From NCBI RefSeq assembly GCF_004217045.1, contig NZ_SGXM01000005.1:1-64000 (forward strand): a stretch of DNA of 64,000 nucleotides, written 5' to 3'. A program made the position numbers and the translations under genes. Shown here piece after piece: positions 35,321 to 45,239 of the stretch (positions are counted from its first letter, which is position 1; every line of letters starts with the position of its first letter). The stretch comes from Cupriavidus agavae (GTDB lineage Bacteria; Pseudomonadota; Gammaproteobacteria; Burkholderiales; Burkholderiaceae). Below the pieces are notes generated by a model. That model saw only the letters and a list, made by a program, of their open reading frames with translations, made no database searches and was not told the DNA's origin.

Positions 35321-35363
35321 GAAAGAAAAAAGAGCCCGGCGGCCACGAGGGCCTGCCGGGCTC
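35321..35363 (-). terminator. Terminator of the leftward DUF4397 gene
   Basis: On the minus strand GAGCCCGGC (35355-35363) pairs with GCCGGGCTC (35332-35340), followed by a T-rich run. It lies 21 bases past the DUF4397 stop. Confidence 0.88.
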
Positions 35364-35383
35364 GCCCCAGAATGAGCCTGGAG

Positions 35384-36175
35384 TTACTGTGCGGCTTGCG
35401 TGGTCACCAGTTCCTGGGCCGTCGCGTTGCTCGTGCTGCTCTGTGCCACCAGCACCTTGATGCGGTTCGGCACCACGGCGCCAATGCCGTCGACCGGAAT
35501 GGTCGTGATCAGCCAATCGTCATTCTTGTTGATCGTCAGCGCGCCCGAATCGAAGATCACCGTCTTCGTGCCGGCGGTGGTGATGCGCAGGCGATAGGTG
35601 CCGCCATCCACGTACTGCGAATCCTGCGTCGATGCCGGGACGGCCGACTTGTAGGCCACCGAGCCCATGTTCGGCTGCACGGTATTGATGTCCGTGGCTT
35701 GCTGCGTCAGGTAGACGTCGATGTTCTGCGCGTTTACCGAGGCGTTGAACACGCGCACCCGTGCCGAGGTGTCGAGCAGGCCCTTGCCGTACGGATCGTC
35801 GATCTGCACCAGTTCAGGAGCCGTCAGGCCCGGCACCGCGACGATGGTGTACTTGTGGCCGGTACGGGCGTCCACGGTGGTCTGGCCCAGCTGGGTCGAC
35901 GTGCCGGCACGGTTCAGCGCGAACAGCTGGTTGCCGGTTTCCACGTTGTTGTAGCCCGAGACCGTCTTGTAGGGCACGTTCTGGATCGGGGTCAGGGCGC
36001 CGTTCTGCAGCACGTCCACGTTCGGGCCACCAGTGACGGCATGGATCACGCGCACCGAAGGCTTGCTCAGACCGATACGGTCATCGATGCCGTCGTCGCC
36101 GCCGCCGCAAGCTGCGAGTACGGCGGTGGTTGCCAGAGCCAGGCCCAGAATCATTCTTCGCTTCATTTGTGTCAT
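35384..36175 (-). CDS. DUF4397 lipoprotein
   Basis: This 263-residue protein has a lipoprotein signal with the box VLAACGGGDDG (Cys at about 22), so it should be membrane-anchored in the periplasm or at the surface. The mature part has two beta-rich DUF4397 units: one starting at VRVIHAVTGGPNVDVLQNG and one at VRVFNASVNAQNIDVYLT. The role is unknown. AAGAGGTG precedes the ATG at 36175; the frame is open upstream but lacks a signal. Confidence 0.9.
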   Translation of the reverse strand: MTQMKRRMILGLALATTAVLAACGGGDDGIDDRIGLSKPSVRVIHAVTGGPNVDVLQNGALTPIQNVPYKTVSGYNNVETGNQLFALNRAGTSTQLGQTTVDARTGHKYTIVAVPGLTAPELVQIDDPYGKGLLDTSARVRVFNASVNAQNIDVYLTQQATDINTVQPNMGSVAYKSAVPASTQDSQYVDGGTYRLRITTAGTKTVIFDSGALTINKNDDWLITTIPVDGIGAVVPNRIKVLVAQSSTSNATAQELVTTQAAQ

Positions 36176-36609
36176 GGGTTCACCTCTTACCGTTGGGATC
36201 AGGAAGCGCGCGGACGCGGGACGCAGCGATCCATCGCCATCGGCAGTGCAGCCGGTCCGGCGAAGGTGGTCTCGTCGTTGCGTGCGATGTGTGCCGCGCG
36301 CGGCAATCGTTACTGCATGTTGCTGCTGGCAGCCGTGTGGAGTTGCGCTTGCCTGATGCAACGATAGGCATCCGCCTGTCTCGCAGACAGACGCGGGCTT
36401 CCGATATCCCTGTCGGAGGAATCCCACAATTTGGTTGCAATCCTGACACACGGGCGTACGTGTCGGCGATGTGGCGAATGCAGGCAGCAGTTACTGAAAA
36501 CGCAGGCGTGCATTGGGTATCCGGTGCCTGACCGGGGCGCGAGGCGGTTTGCTTCATGCGCGAAACACGCCTCGCAGCGGTTGCGCAGGGCGCGCAACCG
36601 ATGAAAAAA
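36176..36609. other. Gene-free region between the DUF4397 gene and wspR
   Basis: No supported gene. It must hold the promoter of the leftward DUF4397 gene. A hairpin CGGTTGCGC-N5-GCGCAACCG (36578-36600) lies 10 bases past the wspR stop. It has no T run after it on the minus strand, so it may only protect the 3' end of the wsp transcript. Confidence 0.5.
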
Positions 36610-37626
36610 CTACACCATCACCACCTGGTTGCGGCCGTTGCGCTTGGCCTGGTAGAGGCCCGCGTCAGCGGCTTCGACGAGCCGGTTGAAGTTCACGTCG
36701 GTGTCCGGCACGATGACCGCGCCACCGATGCTGACAGTGACGAAGCTGCTGTTCGGCGAGCCCGTGTGCGCGATCTGCAGTGTTTCAATCGCGCGCCTGA
36801 CTTTCTCCGCCAGCAGGCGCGCGCCACCGGGCGACGTGGCGGGCAGGATCATCGAGAACTCCTCGCCGCCAAAGCGCGCGGGCAGGTCCGCCGGCCGCGC
36901 ACAGTTCTCGCGGATCACGGTGGCTACCCGGCGCAGCACCTCGTCGCCGGCCACGTGGCCATAGGTGTCGTTGTACGCCTTGAACGCATCCACATCGATC
37001 ATCAGCAGCGCCAGTTGCGTCTGCTCGCGCTGGGCGCGCCGCCATTCGGCGCCGAGGTACTCGTCGAAATAGCGCCGGTTCGAGAGTCCGGTCAGGCCGT
37101 CGGAGTTCGTCAGGCGCTGCAGTTCCAGATTGGTTTCGAGCAACTGCTGCTGGCTCTGGCGCAGCGCCCGGTAGGCTTCGTCGCGCTGCAGCAGGTTCAG
37201 GTACGAACGCGAGTGGTAGCGGATGCGCGCCACCAGTTCGATCGTGTCGGGCAGCTTCACGAGGTAGTCGTTCGCGCCGGCGGCAAACGCGGCGCTTTTC
37301 ATCGTGGGCTCTTCCTTGGTGGAGAGCACGATGATCGGGATGTCCCGCGTGCCGGGGTTGTCGCGGTAGCGGCGCACCAGCGTCAGGCCGTCGGTGCCCG
37401 GCATGACCAGATCCTGCAGGATCACTGTGGGCTGCGTGCGCTCGGCCACCGCCACGGCTTCCTCGGGATGGGCGCAGTAGTGGAAGTCGATGTCGGGCTC
37501 GTCCGCGAGGGCGCGGCGGATGGCCTCGCCGATGATGGCCTGGTCGTCCACCAGCAGCACCATGGCCATGTACTCGTTCTTTGCGCTGGCGGCCGCGTCG
37601 CCGCCCTGGTTCGCTCTGGACATCAT
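36610..37626 (-). CDS. wspR: WspR, REC-GGDEF diguanylate cyclase
   Basis: This 338-residue protein makes c-di-GMP when phosphorylated. The receiver has the acceptor Asp in [13 protein letters not shown] and the Lys in [12 protein letters not shown] helical linker (about 145-175) leads to the GGDEF domain. That has the active site GGEEF and, nine residues before it, the inhibitory I-site RPAD (RxxD), so product feedback should work. ATG at 37626 overlaps the wspF stop (ATGA). It ends the wsp operon and is the output of the Wsp phosphorelay. Confidence 0.96.
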   Translation of the reverse strand: MMSRANQGGDAAASAKNEYMAMVLLVDDQAIIGEAIRRALADEPDIDFHYCAHPEEAVAVAERTQPTVILQDLVMPGTDGLTLVRRYRDNPGTRDIPIIVLSTKEEPTMKSAAFAAGANDYLVKLPDTIELVARIRYHSRSYLNLLQRDEAYRALRQSQQQLLETNLELQRLTNSDGLTGLSNRRYFDEYLGAEWRRAQREQTQLALLMIDVDAFKAYNDTYGHVAGDEVLRRVATVIRENCARPADLPARFGGEEFSMILPATSPGGARLLAEKVRRAIETLQIAHTGSPNSSFVTVSIGGAVIVPDTDVNFNRLVEAADAGLYQAKRNGRNQVVMV

Positions 37627-38693
37627 CTGTATTCCTTGTTCGCGTTCTTCTTGTCGTTCTTGTCGTTTTTGTCTGGCCGGTCGGTTGCGTCGGCGCACGC
37701 GCGCACCAGCCGTGGCGCGATGCGGGGCAGCGGCAGGATCTCGCTGGCCGCGCCAATCGCGGCGGCGGCTTTTGGCATGCCGTAGACCGCGCTGGTGGCC
37801 TGGTCCTGCGCGATGGTCAGGAAGCCGCGTTCGCGCATGGCCTTGAGCCCCTGCGCGCCGTCGCGGCCCATGCCGGTCAGCAGCACGCCCATCGCTGCGC
37901 CGCGCCAGTGCTCCACGACGCTTTCGAAGAACACGTCGATCGATGGCCGGTACAGGTAGTCGCCGGGTTCGGCGGTGTAGGCCATGCGCGCGCCGGCCAC
38001 CAGCCGCAGGTGGTCGTTGGTGCCGGCCAGCAGCACCGTGCCGGCCTGCGGCATTTCACCGGCGCGCGCAATCCGCACCGGCATCGGGCACTGCGCGTCG
38101 AGCCACTCGGCCATGCCCTGCGCGAAGGCTTCGTCCACGTGCTGCACCGCCACCACGGCAGCGCCGAAATCGGCGGGCAGGGCGCCCAGCAGCGAGGCCA
38201 GCGCGGCGGGGCCGCCGGCCGAGGCGCCGATCGACACCAGCCGCGGCGCCGCCAGGGCCGACGTGGCCGCGGCCAGCGCCGGTGCCGCCTGCAGGCGGCC
38301 GCCGATCAGCCGGCCGATGTTGCGGATCTTGCGCAGCAGCGGTCCGGCGGCAAGCCGTGCGTCGGATTCGGTCAGCGTGGGAGTGTCCACGGCGTCGATG
38401 GCGCCATGGCCCATGGCATCGAACACCTGGTTGGCGTTGCGGCCCAGATCCATCGTCACCACCACGATGGCGCAGGGCGTGGCGGCCATGATGCGCCGCG
38501 TGGCCTCCACGCCATCCATGACCGGCATCAGCAGGTCCATCAGGATCAGGTCCGGCGTCTGCGCGGCGGCCATCTGCACGCCGAGTTCGCCGTTGGCGGC
38601 CACCCAGGCCACTTCCAGGTCCGGGTCCAGCGCCAGCGCGCGGCGCAGCGCCGCGACAGCCAGTGCGGAATCGTTGACGATGCCAATTCTCAT
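37623..38693 (-). CDS. wspF: WspF, CheB-like receptor methylesterase
   Basis: This 356-residue protein has a receiver (Asp in [13 protein letters not shown]) and a C-terminal CheB esterase domain with Ser in SIGASAGGP, His in VVAVQHVDE and Asp in LLTGMGRDG. It removes methyl groups from WspA and so damps the system. In Pseudomonas, loss of WspF gives wrinkly colonies with high c-di-GMP. The tail is Lys/Asn/Asp-rich ([13 protein letters not shown]) from a short DNA repeat. Both ends overlap neighbours by four bases. Confidence 0.95.
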   Translation of the reverse strand: MRIGIVNDSALAVAALRRALALDPDLEVAWVAANGELGVQMAAAQTPDLILMDLLMPVMDGVEATRRIMAATPCAIVVVTMDLGRNANQVFDAMGHGAIDAVDTPTLTESDARLAAGPLLRKIRNIGRLIGGRLQAAPALAAATSALAAPRLVSIGASAGGPAALASLLGALPADFGAAVVAVQHVDEAFAQGMAEWLDAQCPMPVRIARAGEMPQAGTVLLAGTNDHLRLVAGARMAYTAEPGDYLYRPSIDVFFESVVEHWRGAAMGVLLTGMGRDGAQGLKAMRERGFLTIAQDQATSAVYGMPKAAAAIGAASEILPLPRIAPRLVRACADATDRPDKNDKNDKKNANKEYR

Positions 38694-40984
38694 GGACGTG
38701 CCTCGCCGATCAGGTCCCGCACGGCATCCAGCAGTGCGGTGTCATGGAAACTGCCCTTGGCCAGATAATAGTCCGCTCCGGCCTGCATGCCGCGTTCGCG
38801 GTCCTGCTCGCGGTCCTTGTACGACACGATCATGACTGGCAGCTGCGCCAGCCGGGCATCGGCCCGGATACGGCCCACCAGTTCGATCCCGTCCATGCGC
38901 GGCATGTCCACGTCGGTGATGACGAGGTCGAACGGCTCGGCGCGCAGCACATTCCAGCCGTCCATGCCGTCCACGGCCACGCTGACGTCATAGCCCCGGC
39001 CCGCCAGCAGCTTGCGTTCGAGTTCGCGCACCGTCAGAGAGTCATCCACCACCAGCACGCGCCGGCGGGCCACGGCCGCCGCGTCGGCACCCTGCTGGCG
39101 CACATGCTCGATGCGGCCCTCCGATACCAGTTTCTCGACCGAGCGCAGCATGTCCTCGACGTCGAAGATCAGCACCGGCGTGCCGTCGTCGGTCAGGCTG
39201 CCGGCGGCGATGTCCTTGATCTTGCCCAGCATCTGCGCCAGCGGCTGCACCACGAGCATGCGCTCGCCCAGCAGCCGGTCCACGGCCACGCCGTACACGC
39301 GCTCCTGCTCGCCGATGATGACCACCGGCACGGTGTCGCCTTCCTGCCGCGTCTCGGGACGCTGCAGCAGCTGCGCGGCGCTGACCAGCCCCACGGGCCG
39401 CCCGGCATGCCGGAAGTGCTGGTGCCGCTCGGTCTGCTCGATATCGTCGCGCGGCACCGCTACGGCGCGAAGCACGTGCCCGAGCGGAAACGCGTACGCT
39501 TCGCCGGCAATCTCCACCAGCAGCGCCCGCACCACTGACAGCGTGAGCGGGAGTTCGAGCATGAAGTGCAGGCCGCTGCCGGGCTGCTGCGACAACTTGA
39601 GGCTGCCGCGCACGGCGCGCACCATGTCCTGCACCGCGTCGAGGCCCACGCCGCGACCGGACACTTCGGAGACCTGTTCGCGCAGGCTGAAACCGGGCAG
39701 CAGCAGGAATTCGAGCAGTTCGGCCTGCGACAGCTTCACCGCGGTCTCGGGTTGCGCCAGGCCGCGCCGCACCACGGCCGCACGCAGCGCGTCGAGGTCG
39801 ACGCCTGCCCCGTCGTCGGTAATCTCGATGATCAGGCGCCCGGCGCTGTGGCGCGCCGACAGCGTGATGCGGCCTTCGGCTGGCTTGCCAGTGGCTTCAC
39901 GCAGGTCGGGCGTTTCGATTCCATGGTCGACGGCGTTGCGCAGCAGGTGAGCCAGCGGCGCGTCGAGCTGTTCGAGAATGTCGCGGTCTACCTGCGTCTG
40001 CTCGCCGGACAGCACCAGGTGCACGCTCTTGCCGAGGCTGCGGCCAAGGTCGCGCACCATGCGCGAATAGCCGGTGATGCCGTCCGACAGCGGCCGCATG
40101 CGGCACGACAGCGCGGTGTCGTAGAGCCGGCGCGTCAGGCGGCTCGCGCGGTGCTCGTACTGGTCGAACTCCTCCACGCGCTGCGAGAGTTGCGCTTGTC
40201 CATCGTCGAGCAACTGGCGCAGTTCGGCCAGCGCGGCGTGGACTTGCGGCGCCGGGGCGGCGCCGTCGTCGAGCAGCGCCTGAGTGCGGTCCAGTGCCTG
40301 CAGCGCGCGCATCTGCTGGCGGCGCATCTGCTGCATCGCGCCGGCAAACGGGCTCAGCCAGTGCGATTCGACCATGGCTTCGCCGGCCATCGCCAGCAGC
40401 CGGTCGAGCCGCTCGGCGCTGACGCGCAGCATCCGCTCCTGCGTCTCGGGCAACGTGGCGGGTAGCGCCTCGGGTGGCGGCGCAGGCGCGGGCGGGACGG
40501 TCGCCTCCGCTTCAGGGGCGGGGGTATCGACGGGCGCCGCGCGCAGCACCGGCGCGGGTGGCGGCGGGCTGGCCGTGCCATCGAGCAGGGCTGCCATGTG
40601 GGCCAGCCAGGCATCGATCGCGGGGCGCCCATCGCGTTCGGGCCAGTTCAGGTCGCCGCCGGGCGGATGGCCGATGCGTTGCAGCAAGTCCGTGCCCTGC
40701 AGCAGCGCGTCGATATGGGGCGGCGCCAGCCTCAGGTCGCCGCGCTGCGCTGCGACGAGGCAGTCTTCCATCACATGCGCCACCCTTACGCCGCCGTCCA
40801 GGCCAACGATGCGCGCGGCGCCCTTGAGCGAATGCGCGGCGCGCATGCACGCTTCGAGATGGGTGGCGGCGGTGGGGTCGCGTTCGAGCGCGAGCAGTCC
40901 GCCGTTGAGCACCTCGGCCTGGGCGTCCGCCTCCATGGCGAACAGTTCCAGCATCGACGCATCGCGCAACTGGTCCGGATTCAT
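38690..40984 (-). CDS. wspE: WspE, CheA-like hybrid histidine kinase
   Basis: This 764-residue kinase has an N-terminal HPt domain with the phospho-His in AAHSLKGAARIVGL (about residue 50) and a Pro-rich linker. The dimer and ATP-binding domains follow (N-box HLLRNAVDHGIE; G-box DDGAGVD), then a CheW-like domain. A C-terminal receiver carries the Asp in LVITDVDMPRMDG. It should phosphorylate WspR and WspF when WspA signals surface contact. Length and order match Pseudomonas WspE. Confidence 0.96.
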   Translation of the reverse strand: MNPDQLRDASMLELFAMEADAQAEVLNGGLLALERDPTAATHLEACMRAAHSLKGAARIVGLDGGVRVAHVMEDCLVAAQRGDLRLAPPHIDALLQGTDLLQRIGHPPGGDLNWPERDGRPAIDAWLAHMAALLDGTASPPPPAPVLRAAPVDTPAPEAEATVPPAPAPPPEALPATLPETQERMLRVSAERLDRLLAMAGEAMVESHWLSPFAGAMQQMRRQQMRALQALDRTQALLDDGAAPAPQVHAALAELRQLLDDGQAQLSQRVEEFDQYEHRASRLTRRLYDTALSCRMRPLSDGITGYSRMVRDLGRSLGKSVHLVLSGEQTQVDRDILEQLDAPLAHLLRNAVDHGIETPDLREATGKPAEGRITLSARHSAGRLIIEITDDGAGVDLDALRAAVVRRGLAQPETAVKLSQAELLEFLLLPGFSLREQVSEVSGRGVGLDAVQDMVRAVRGSLKLSQQPGSGLHFMLELPLTLSVVRALLVEIAGEAYAFPLGHVLRAVAVPRDDIEQTERHQHFRHAGRPVGLVSAAQLLQRPETRQEGDTVPVVIIGEQERVYGVAVDRLLGERMLVVQPLAQMLGKIKDIAAGSLTDDGTPVLIFDVEDMLRSVEKLVSEGRIEHVRQQGADAAAVARRRVLVVDDSLTVRELERKLLAGRGYDVSVAVDGMDGWNVLRAEPFDLVITDVDMPRMDGIELVGRIRADARLAQLPVMIVSYKDREQDRERGMQAGADYYLAKGSFHDTALLDAVRDLIGEARP

Positions 40985-41673
40985 GCCAGGCTCCGTGACA
41001 GCGCCGTGCGCAGCAGGTCGGGATCGAGCAGGCCCACACCATGCGTGCCGTGCGGAAAGATTGCCTTTGTGTAGCGCGCCGAGGCGCGCGCCAGCGTGGC
41101 CGGCAGCGGCAGCAGCGCGCTGTGCGGCACGTGCTCGACGCCCGCCACCTCGCTGACCGGCAGCGCGATGCCATGGCGGCCCTGGCCGAGGATCAGGAAT
41201 CGCGCGGCGCCCTGATGCGCCTTGCCCGGCGCGTCATTGCCGAACAGGTGTGCGAGCGAGATGCAGGTCAGCAGTGTGCCCCGCACGGCGGCCACGCCCA
41301 GCAGTGCCGCGTGCCGCCGGTGTGGCAGCGAGTGCACGGGCGCCGGCGCGGTGACTTCGCCCAGCACGGCCGTGGGCAAGGCCAGCCATTCTTCGCCAAC
41401 CCGGAAGATCAGCAGCGACTGGCCGTCGCGTCGGTCCGCCGGTGCGGCGCGTTCGGCATCCACGCCATCGTCGGCCAACTGTCCGGCGGACAGCGAATCG
41501 AGCACGGTTACCGCCGCCTGCGCGTAGACCGGGCAATTGCGGCAGCGGAAATGCTCGGCCAGCCGTGGGCACGAGCGGTCGCCGCCGGTACCGATACGGC
41601 GCCAGCAGTCGTCGACCGTGCCGGCGGCCAGGCCGGGAAGCTGGGGCGCCGAGGGCGCGCTGGGCTCAGCCAT
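40981..41673 (-). CDS. wspD: WspD, CheW-like coupling protein
   Basis: This 230-residue protein has a 70-residue N-terminal extension with a Cys cluster (CPRLAEHFRCRNCPVYAQA) and then a CheW domain (LLIFRVGEEWLALPTAVLGE onward). It links WspA to WspE. The Cys-rich extension is typical of WspD and could bind a metal, though this is not shown. It overlaps wspC by eight bases and wspE by four. Confidence 0.93.
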   Translation of the reverse strand: MAEPSAPSAPQLPGLAAGTVDDCWRRIGTGGDRSCPRLAEHFRCRNCPVYAQAAVTVLDSLSAGQLADDGVDAERAAPADRRDGQSLLIFRVGEEWLALPTAVLGEVTAPAPVHSLPHRRHAALLGVAAVRGTLLTCISLAHLFGNDAPGKAHQGAARFLILGQGRHGIALPVSEVAGVEHVPHSALLPLPATLARASARYTKAIFPHGTHGVGLLDPDLLRTALSRSLA

Positions 41674-42919
41674 GGCTCATCCGTGCATGGCGCTGGGCGC
41701 GCTGGCGCAGGCGGGCCGCGCCAGCGGCGTCGCCCTCGCTGTCGAGCAGCGCGGCCAGGTGGTAGAGCGCCTCTTCATGGCCCGGGTCCAGATATACGGC
41801 CTTGCGGTAGGCGGCATGGGCATCGGCCGCGCGGCCTGCCGCGTCGTGCAGCACGCCGAGCAGGCACCAGCCGCTGGCCGATGCGCCATGGCTGTCGAGA
41901 AAGCGCAGGCACGCGGCCGTGGCCGCACCGACATCGCCGCGATCCGCCTGGGCTGAAATGGCGCGCAGTGCCGCGCTGTCATTGCCGGGCGGGGTGGAGC
42001 GAGGCTCCGGCGCGACGGCGCGGACGGGCATGGCGCGCGCTATCGGCCGCGCCGCCGGTGCCACGGCAGGCGCGGGCACGGCGCGCAGGCGCGGCGCCGC
42101 GGGCACCACTGGCGGCACGGCCACTTCGGGATGGAACGCGAACGCCAATGGAATGCCGGCGCTGCGCATGCCTTCCCGCGTCAGCAGGCTGGCCTCGGCC
42201 GGGCCGACAAAGAGCATGCCGTCGGGGCGCACCAGCCTGCGCAGCGTCTGCACGGCCCGGCGCTGCGTGGCCGGATCGAAATAGATCAGCAGGTTGCGGC
42301 AGAACACCATGTCGTAGGGCGGCTCGGCGGCCAGCAGGCCCGGGTCCATCAGGTTGCCGGACAGCAGGCGCACCTGGTTCCGGACCGTCTCGGAGAGCTG
42401 GTAGCCGCCCGGCGCCGCAGTGAAATGGCGCGCCCGGAAATCGAGCGGCTGGCCGCGGAATGCGTTGCCGCCGTAAAGGCCGGCCTTCGCCCGGGCCAGC
42501 GCACGGGCCGAGATATCGACCGCATCGACGCGGAAGCGTGCCGCCGGCAGCCCGCCATCGAGCAGCGCCATGGCAATCGAATAGGGTTCCTCGCCGGTGG
42601 AGCAGGGCACGCTCAGCACGCGCAGCAGCCGTTCGCCGTCGCCCAGCACGCGCTGGGCCGCCAGCCGGGCCAGCGCCAGCAGGGACTCGCGGTGGCGGAA
42701 GAACCAGGTTTCGGGTACCACCACGGCCTCGATCAGCGCCTGCAGCTCGCCGGCGGAGGCGTGCAGCGTGTTCCAGTAGGCCAGCGTGTCGTCGGCGCCC
42801 ACGGCGATCCGCCGTTCCTCGACCGCGCGGGCGATCACGGCCGGCCCGATGGCGGCGGCGTCCAGCCCGATACGCTCCTTGAGCAGCGCCTCGATCGGCG
42901 ACATGGCAAGCGTGATCAT
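41666..42919 (-). CDS. wspC: WspC, CheR-like receptor methyltransferase with TPR tail
   Basis: This 417-residue enzyme methylates WspA with S-adenosylmethionine. The CheR domain (about 1-265) shows ETWFFRHRESL, the SAM-site segment LSVPCSTGEEPYSIAMAL and MVFCRNLLIYFDPATQ. A Pro/Ala linker is followed by tetratricopeptide-like repeats near residues 330-410. The ATG at 42919 overlaps the wspB stop and skips a longer frame without support. Confidence 0.94.
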   Translation of the reverse strand: MITLAMSPIEALLKERIGLDAAAIGPAVIARAVEERRIAVGADDTLAYWNTLHASAGELQALIEAVVVPETWFFRHRESLLALARLAAQRVLGDGERLLRVLSVPCSTGEEPYSIAMALLDGGLPAARFRVDAVDISARALARAKAGLYGGNAFRGQPLDFRARHFTAAPGGYQLSETVRNQVRLLSGNLMDPGLLAAEPPYDMVFCRNLLIYFDPATQRRAVQTLRRLVRPDGMLFVGPAEASLLTREGMRSAGIPLAFAFHPEVAVPPVVPAAPRLRAVPAPAVAPAARPIARAMPVRAVAPEPRSTPPGNDSAALRAISAQADRGDVGAATAACLRFLDSHGASASGWCLLGVLHDAAGRAADAHAAYRKAVYLDPGHEEALYHLAALLDSEGDAAGAARLRQRAQRHARMSHG

Positions 42920-43383
42920 GCTGGCGTCGCCCCCTGGAACAGCAGGGCGCGCACCGGTTCCGGCAGCAGCGCGTCCACGCGCACCCATTGGATCAACCCG
43001 CGCGCATCATGGCGCACCGGGCCCAGGTAACGCGCCTCGCCGGCCTCCACGCCACTGTCGACGAACGTCGCCGGATCGCAGCGCAGCGTGTCGGTCGCGT
43101 ATTCGAGCCGCAGGCCGAGCAGGCGGCTGGCGTCCCCGGCATTCGGCCGGTAATGCACCATGACAGTGCGCGTGCTGGTGCGGGCGGCTGCCGGCTGGCC
43201 GGTGGCGAGGGCGGTCATGTCGATCACGGGAACAGGCTCTCCATGGCGCACCATCAGGCCGGCGACCCACGCCGGGGCGCCGGGAACCTGGCGCGTGGCG
43301 GCCAGCGGCAGCACCTCGGCTACCTCGGCGCTGTCGAGCGCGTAGTAGTCGGGGCCGATGCGGAACAGCAGGAAGAGCGCCAT
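42916..43383 (-). CDS. wspB: WspB, CheW-like coupling protein
   Basis: This 155-residue protein is a single CheW domain (FLLFRIGPDYYALDSAEVAE onward, then VAGLMVRHGEPVPVIDM). It is the second scaffold of the Wsp array and lies 15 bp after wspA. Confidence 0.93.
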   Translation of the reverse strand: MALFLLFRIGPDYYALDSAEVAEVLPLAATRQVPGAPAWVAGLMVRHGEPVPVIDMTALATGQPAAARTSTRTVMVHYRPNAGDASRLLGLRLEYATDTLRCDPATFVDSGVEAGEARYLGPVRHDARGLIQWVRVDALLPEPVRALLFQGATPA

Positions 43384-43398
43384 GGGCAGCCGGGCGTG

Positions 43399-45018
43399 TC
43401 AGACCTTGAACCGCGAAACGCCGCTGCGCAGCTCGTTCGAGACCAGCGTCAGTTCGTCGATGGCCTGGCTCGACTGGCGCAGCGATTCCACGGTCTGCTG
43501 GGCCGCCTCGGACAACTGCATCAGCGCCTGGTTGATCTGCTCGGCACCGCCGGCCTGGGCCTGCATGCCCTCGTTGACCATCTGCACGCGCGGCGCCAGC
43601 GTCTGTACCTGGCCGATGATCTGCGAGAGCTGGTCGCCCACCTGCGTCACCTCGGACATGCCGCGCCGGACTTCCTCCGAGAACTTGTCCATGCCCATCA
43701 CGCCGGCCGCCACGGCCGACTGGATCTCGCGCACGATCTGCTCGATATCGTAGGTAGCCACGGCGGTCTGGTCCGCCAGGCGGCGGATCTCGGTGGCCAC
43801 CACCGAGAAGCCCCGGCCGTATTCGCCTGCCTTCTCGGCCTCGATGGCCGCGTTCAGCGACAGCAGGTTGGTCTGGTCCGCCACCCGGGCGATGGTGGTC
43901 ACCACGGTATTGATATTGCCGGCCTTCTCGTTGAGTGTGGCCAGGCGGGTATTGACCGAGCCGGCGGCCTCCATCACGTGGTGCATGGTGGTTTCCATGC
44001 GCGAGAGCCCCACCTGGCCGGTGCCGGCCAGCCCGGCGGTCTGCTCGGCCGCGTGCGACACCTCGCTCATGGTGCGCACGAGGTCGCGCGCGGTGGCCGA
44101 GATCTCGCGCGAGGTGGCGCCGATCTGGGTGGTCGTGGCGGCCGTCTCGGTGGCGGTGGCCTGCTGCTGGCGCGCCGTGGCGGCGATTTCGTTGACCGAG
44201 GTGGTGACCTGGATGGCCGAGCGCTGGGCCTGGCCGACCAGCGAGGTCAGCTCGCCGGCCATCTGGTTGAAGCCCTCCTCGACGGCCTTGAACTCGTCGC
44301 GGCGGTTCAGCGTCATGCGCTGGCGCAGGTCGCCGCCGCGCATCGTGGTCAGCAGCGCCACGATCGACCGCATCGGCTCGTTGATGGCGCGCAACAGCAG
44401 GTAGCCGCAGATCACGGCGGCCAGCAGGGCGATGGCCAGGGCCACCTCGATGCCGATCTTGGCGGCATTGACGGCGTTGTCGATGCCCGCTGCCGCCCGG
44501 TCGTTGACCGCATTGTTGTCGTTGACCAGTTCCTGCAGGATCTTGCGTGCCTCGATCCAGACGTCGTGTACCTGGCCGCGCAGCGCGGCCTCGGCCGTAT
44601 TGACGTCCTTCCAGCGGCTCGGATCGAGGTAGGCTTGCGCCGCCTGGTCGTAACTGGCGCGAAGTGCCTTGAATTTGTCGAAACGGACGCGATCTTCCTC
44701 GCGGCCGATCGATGCCTCGTAGCGGTTCTGGAAGTCGTCGAAGCGGCGGTTGGCATCCTGGATCTGGGTCAGGACCTGGGCGCGGTGGGCCGGATCGGCG
44801 TCGGTCACGGTCTGCCAGGCCAGCACGTAGAACTCGCCCCAGATGCCGCGCATGCCGGTGCTGTAGCGCAGGCCGGGCAGGGCGTCGGCGCGCATCACGG
44901 TGGCTTCCCGCTCGATGGCGGACAGCCGGTTGTACGCCACGACGCCCATCAGCGCCATGACCAGCAGGATGAAGGTGAAGCTTGCCAGGATGCGCGTGCG
45001 CAGGGTCCAGTGGTTCAC
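43399..45018 (-). CDS. wspA: WspA, membrane chemoreceptor-like surface sensor
   Basis: This 539-residue receptor has TM1 at about 10-30 and a periplasmic four-helix sensor part. TM2 lies near 190-212 ([17 protein letters not shown]), followed by a HAMP domain and a long cytoplasmic coiled coil. The conserved tip is [20 protein letters not shown]. There is no C-terminal CheR-docking pentapeptide. The start is taken as GTG at 45018, giving nearly the length of Pseudomonas WspA; the ribosome site there is weak and a longer start is possible. It is the first gene of the operon. Confidence 0.93.
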   Translation of the reverse strand: MNHWTLRTRILASFTFILLVMALMGVVAYNRLSAIEREATVMRADALPGLRYSTGMRGIWGEFYVLAWQTVTDADPAHRAQVLTQIQDANRRFDDFQNRYEASIGREEDRVRFDKFKALRASYDQAAQAYLDPSRWKDVNTAEAALRGQVHDVWIEARKILQELVNDNNAVNDRAAAGIDNAVNAAKIGIEVALAIALLAAVICGYLLLRAINEPMRSIVALLTTMRGGDLRQRMTLNRRDEFKAVEEGFNQMAGELTSLVGQAQRSAIQVTTSVNEIAATARQQQATATETAATTTQIGATSREISATARDLVRTMSEVSHAAEQTAGLAGTGQVGLSRMETTMHHVMEAAGSVNTRLATLNEKAGNINTVVTTIARVADQTNLLSLNAAIEAEKAGEYGRGFSVVATEIRRLADQTAVATYDIEQIVREIQSAVAAGVMGMDKFSEEVRRGMSEVTQVGDQLSQIIGQVQTLAPRVQMVNEGMQAQAGGAEQINQALMQLSEAAQQTVESLRQSSQAIDELTLVSNELRSGVSRFKV

Positions 45019-45239
45019 GGTCGACGGTATCTCTTGTTGGGCGGCCCGCCTTGTCCGGCGGGGTGAGCCACCGGGCCGGCCGCCGTTTTCCCCCGGGGTA
45101 TCCCTCGTTCGGGTGGTAGGCGTTTGCGGCGTAGGGTACTGTAACGTCCGGGGCATTTCAACGGCACCGGACGGCGATTTGAATCGCTTGCTTTTTTCGG
45201 GGTTTTCGTCACACTTGCCAAATAGCTTGAGCGGGAAAC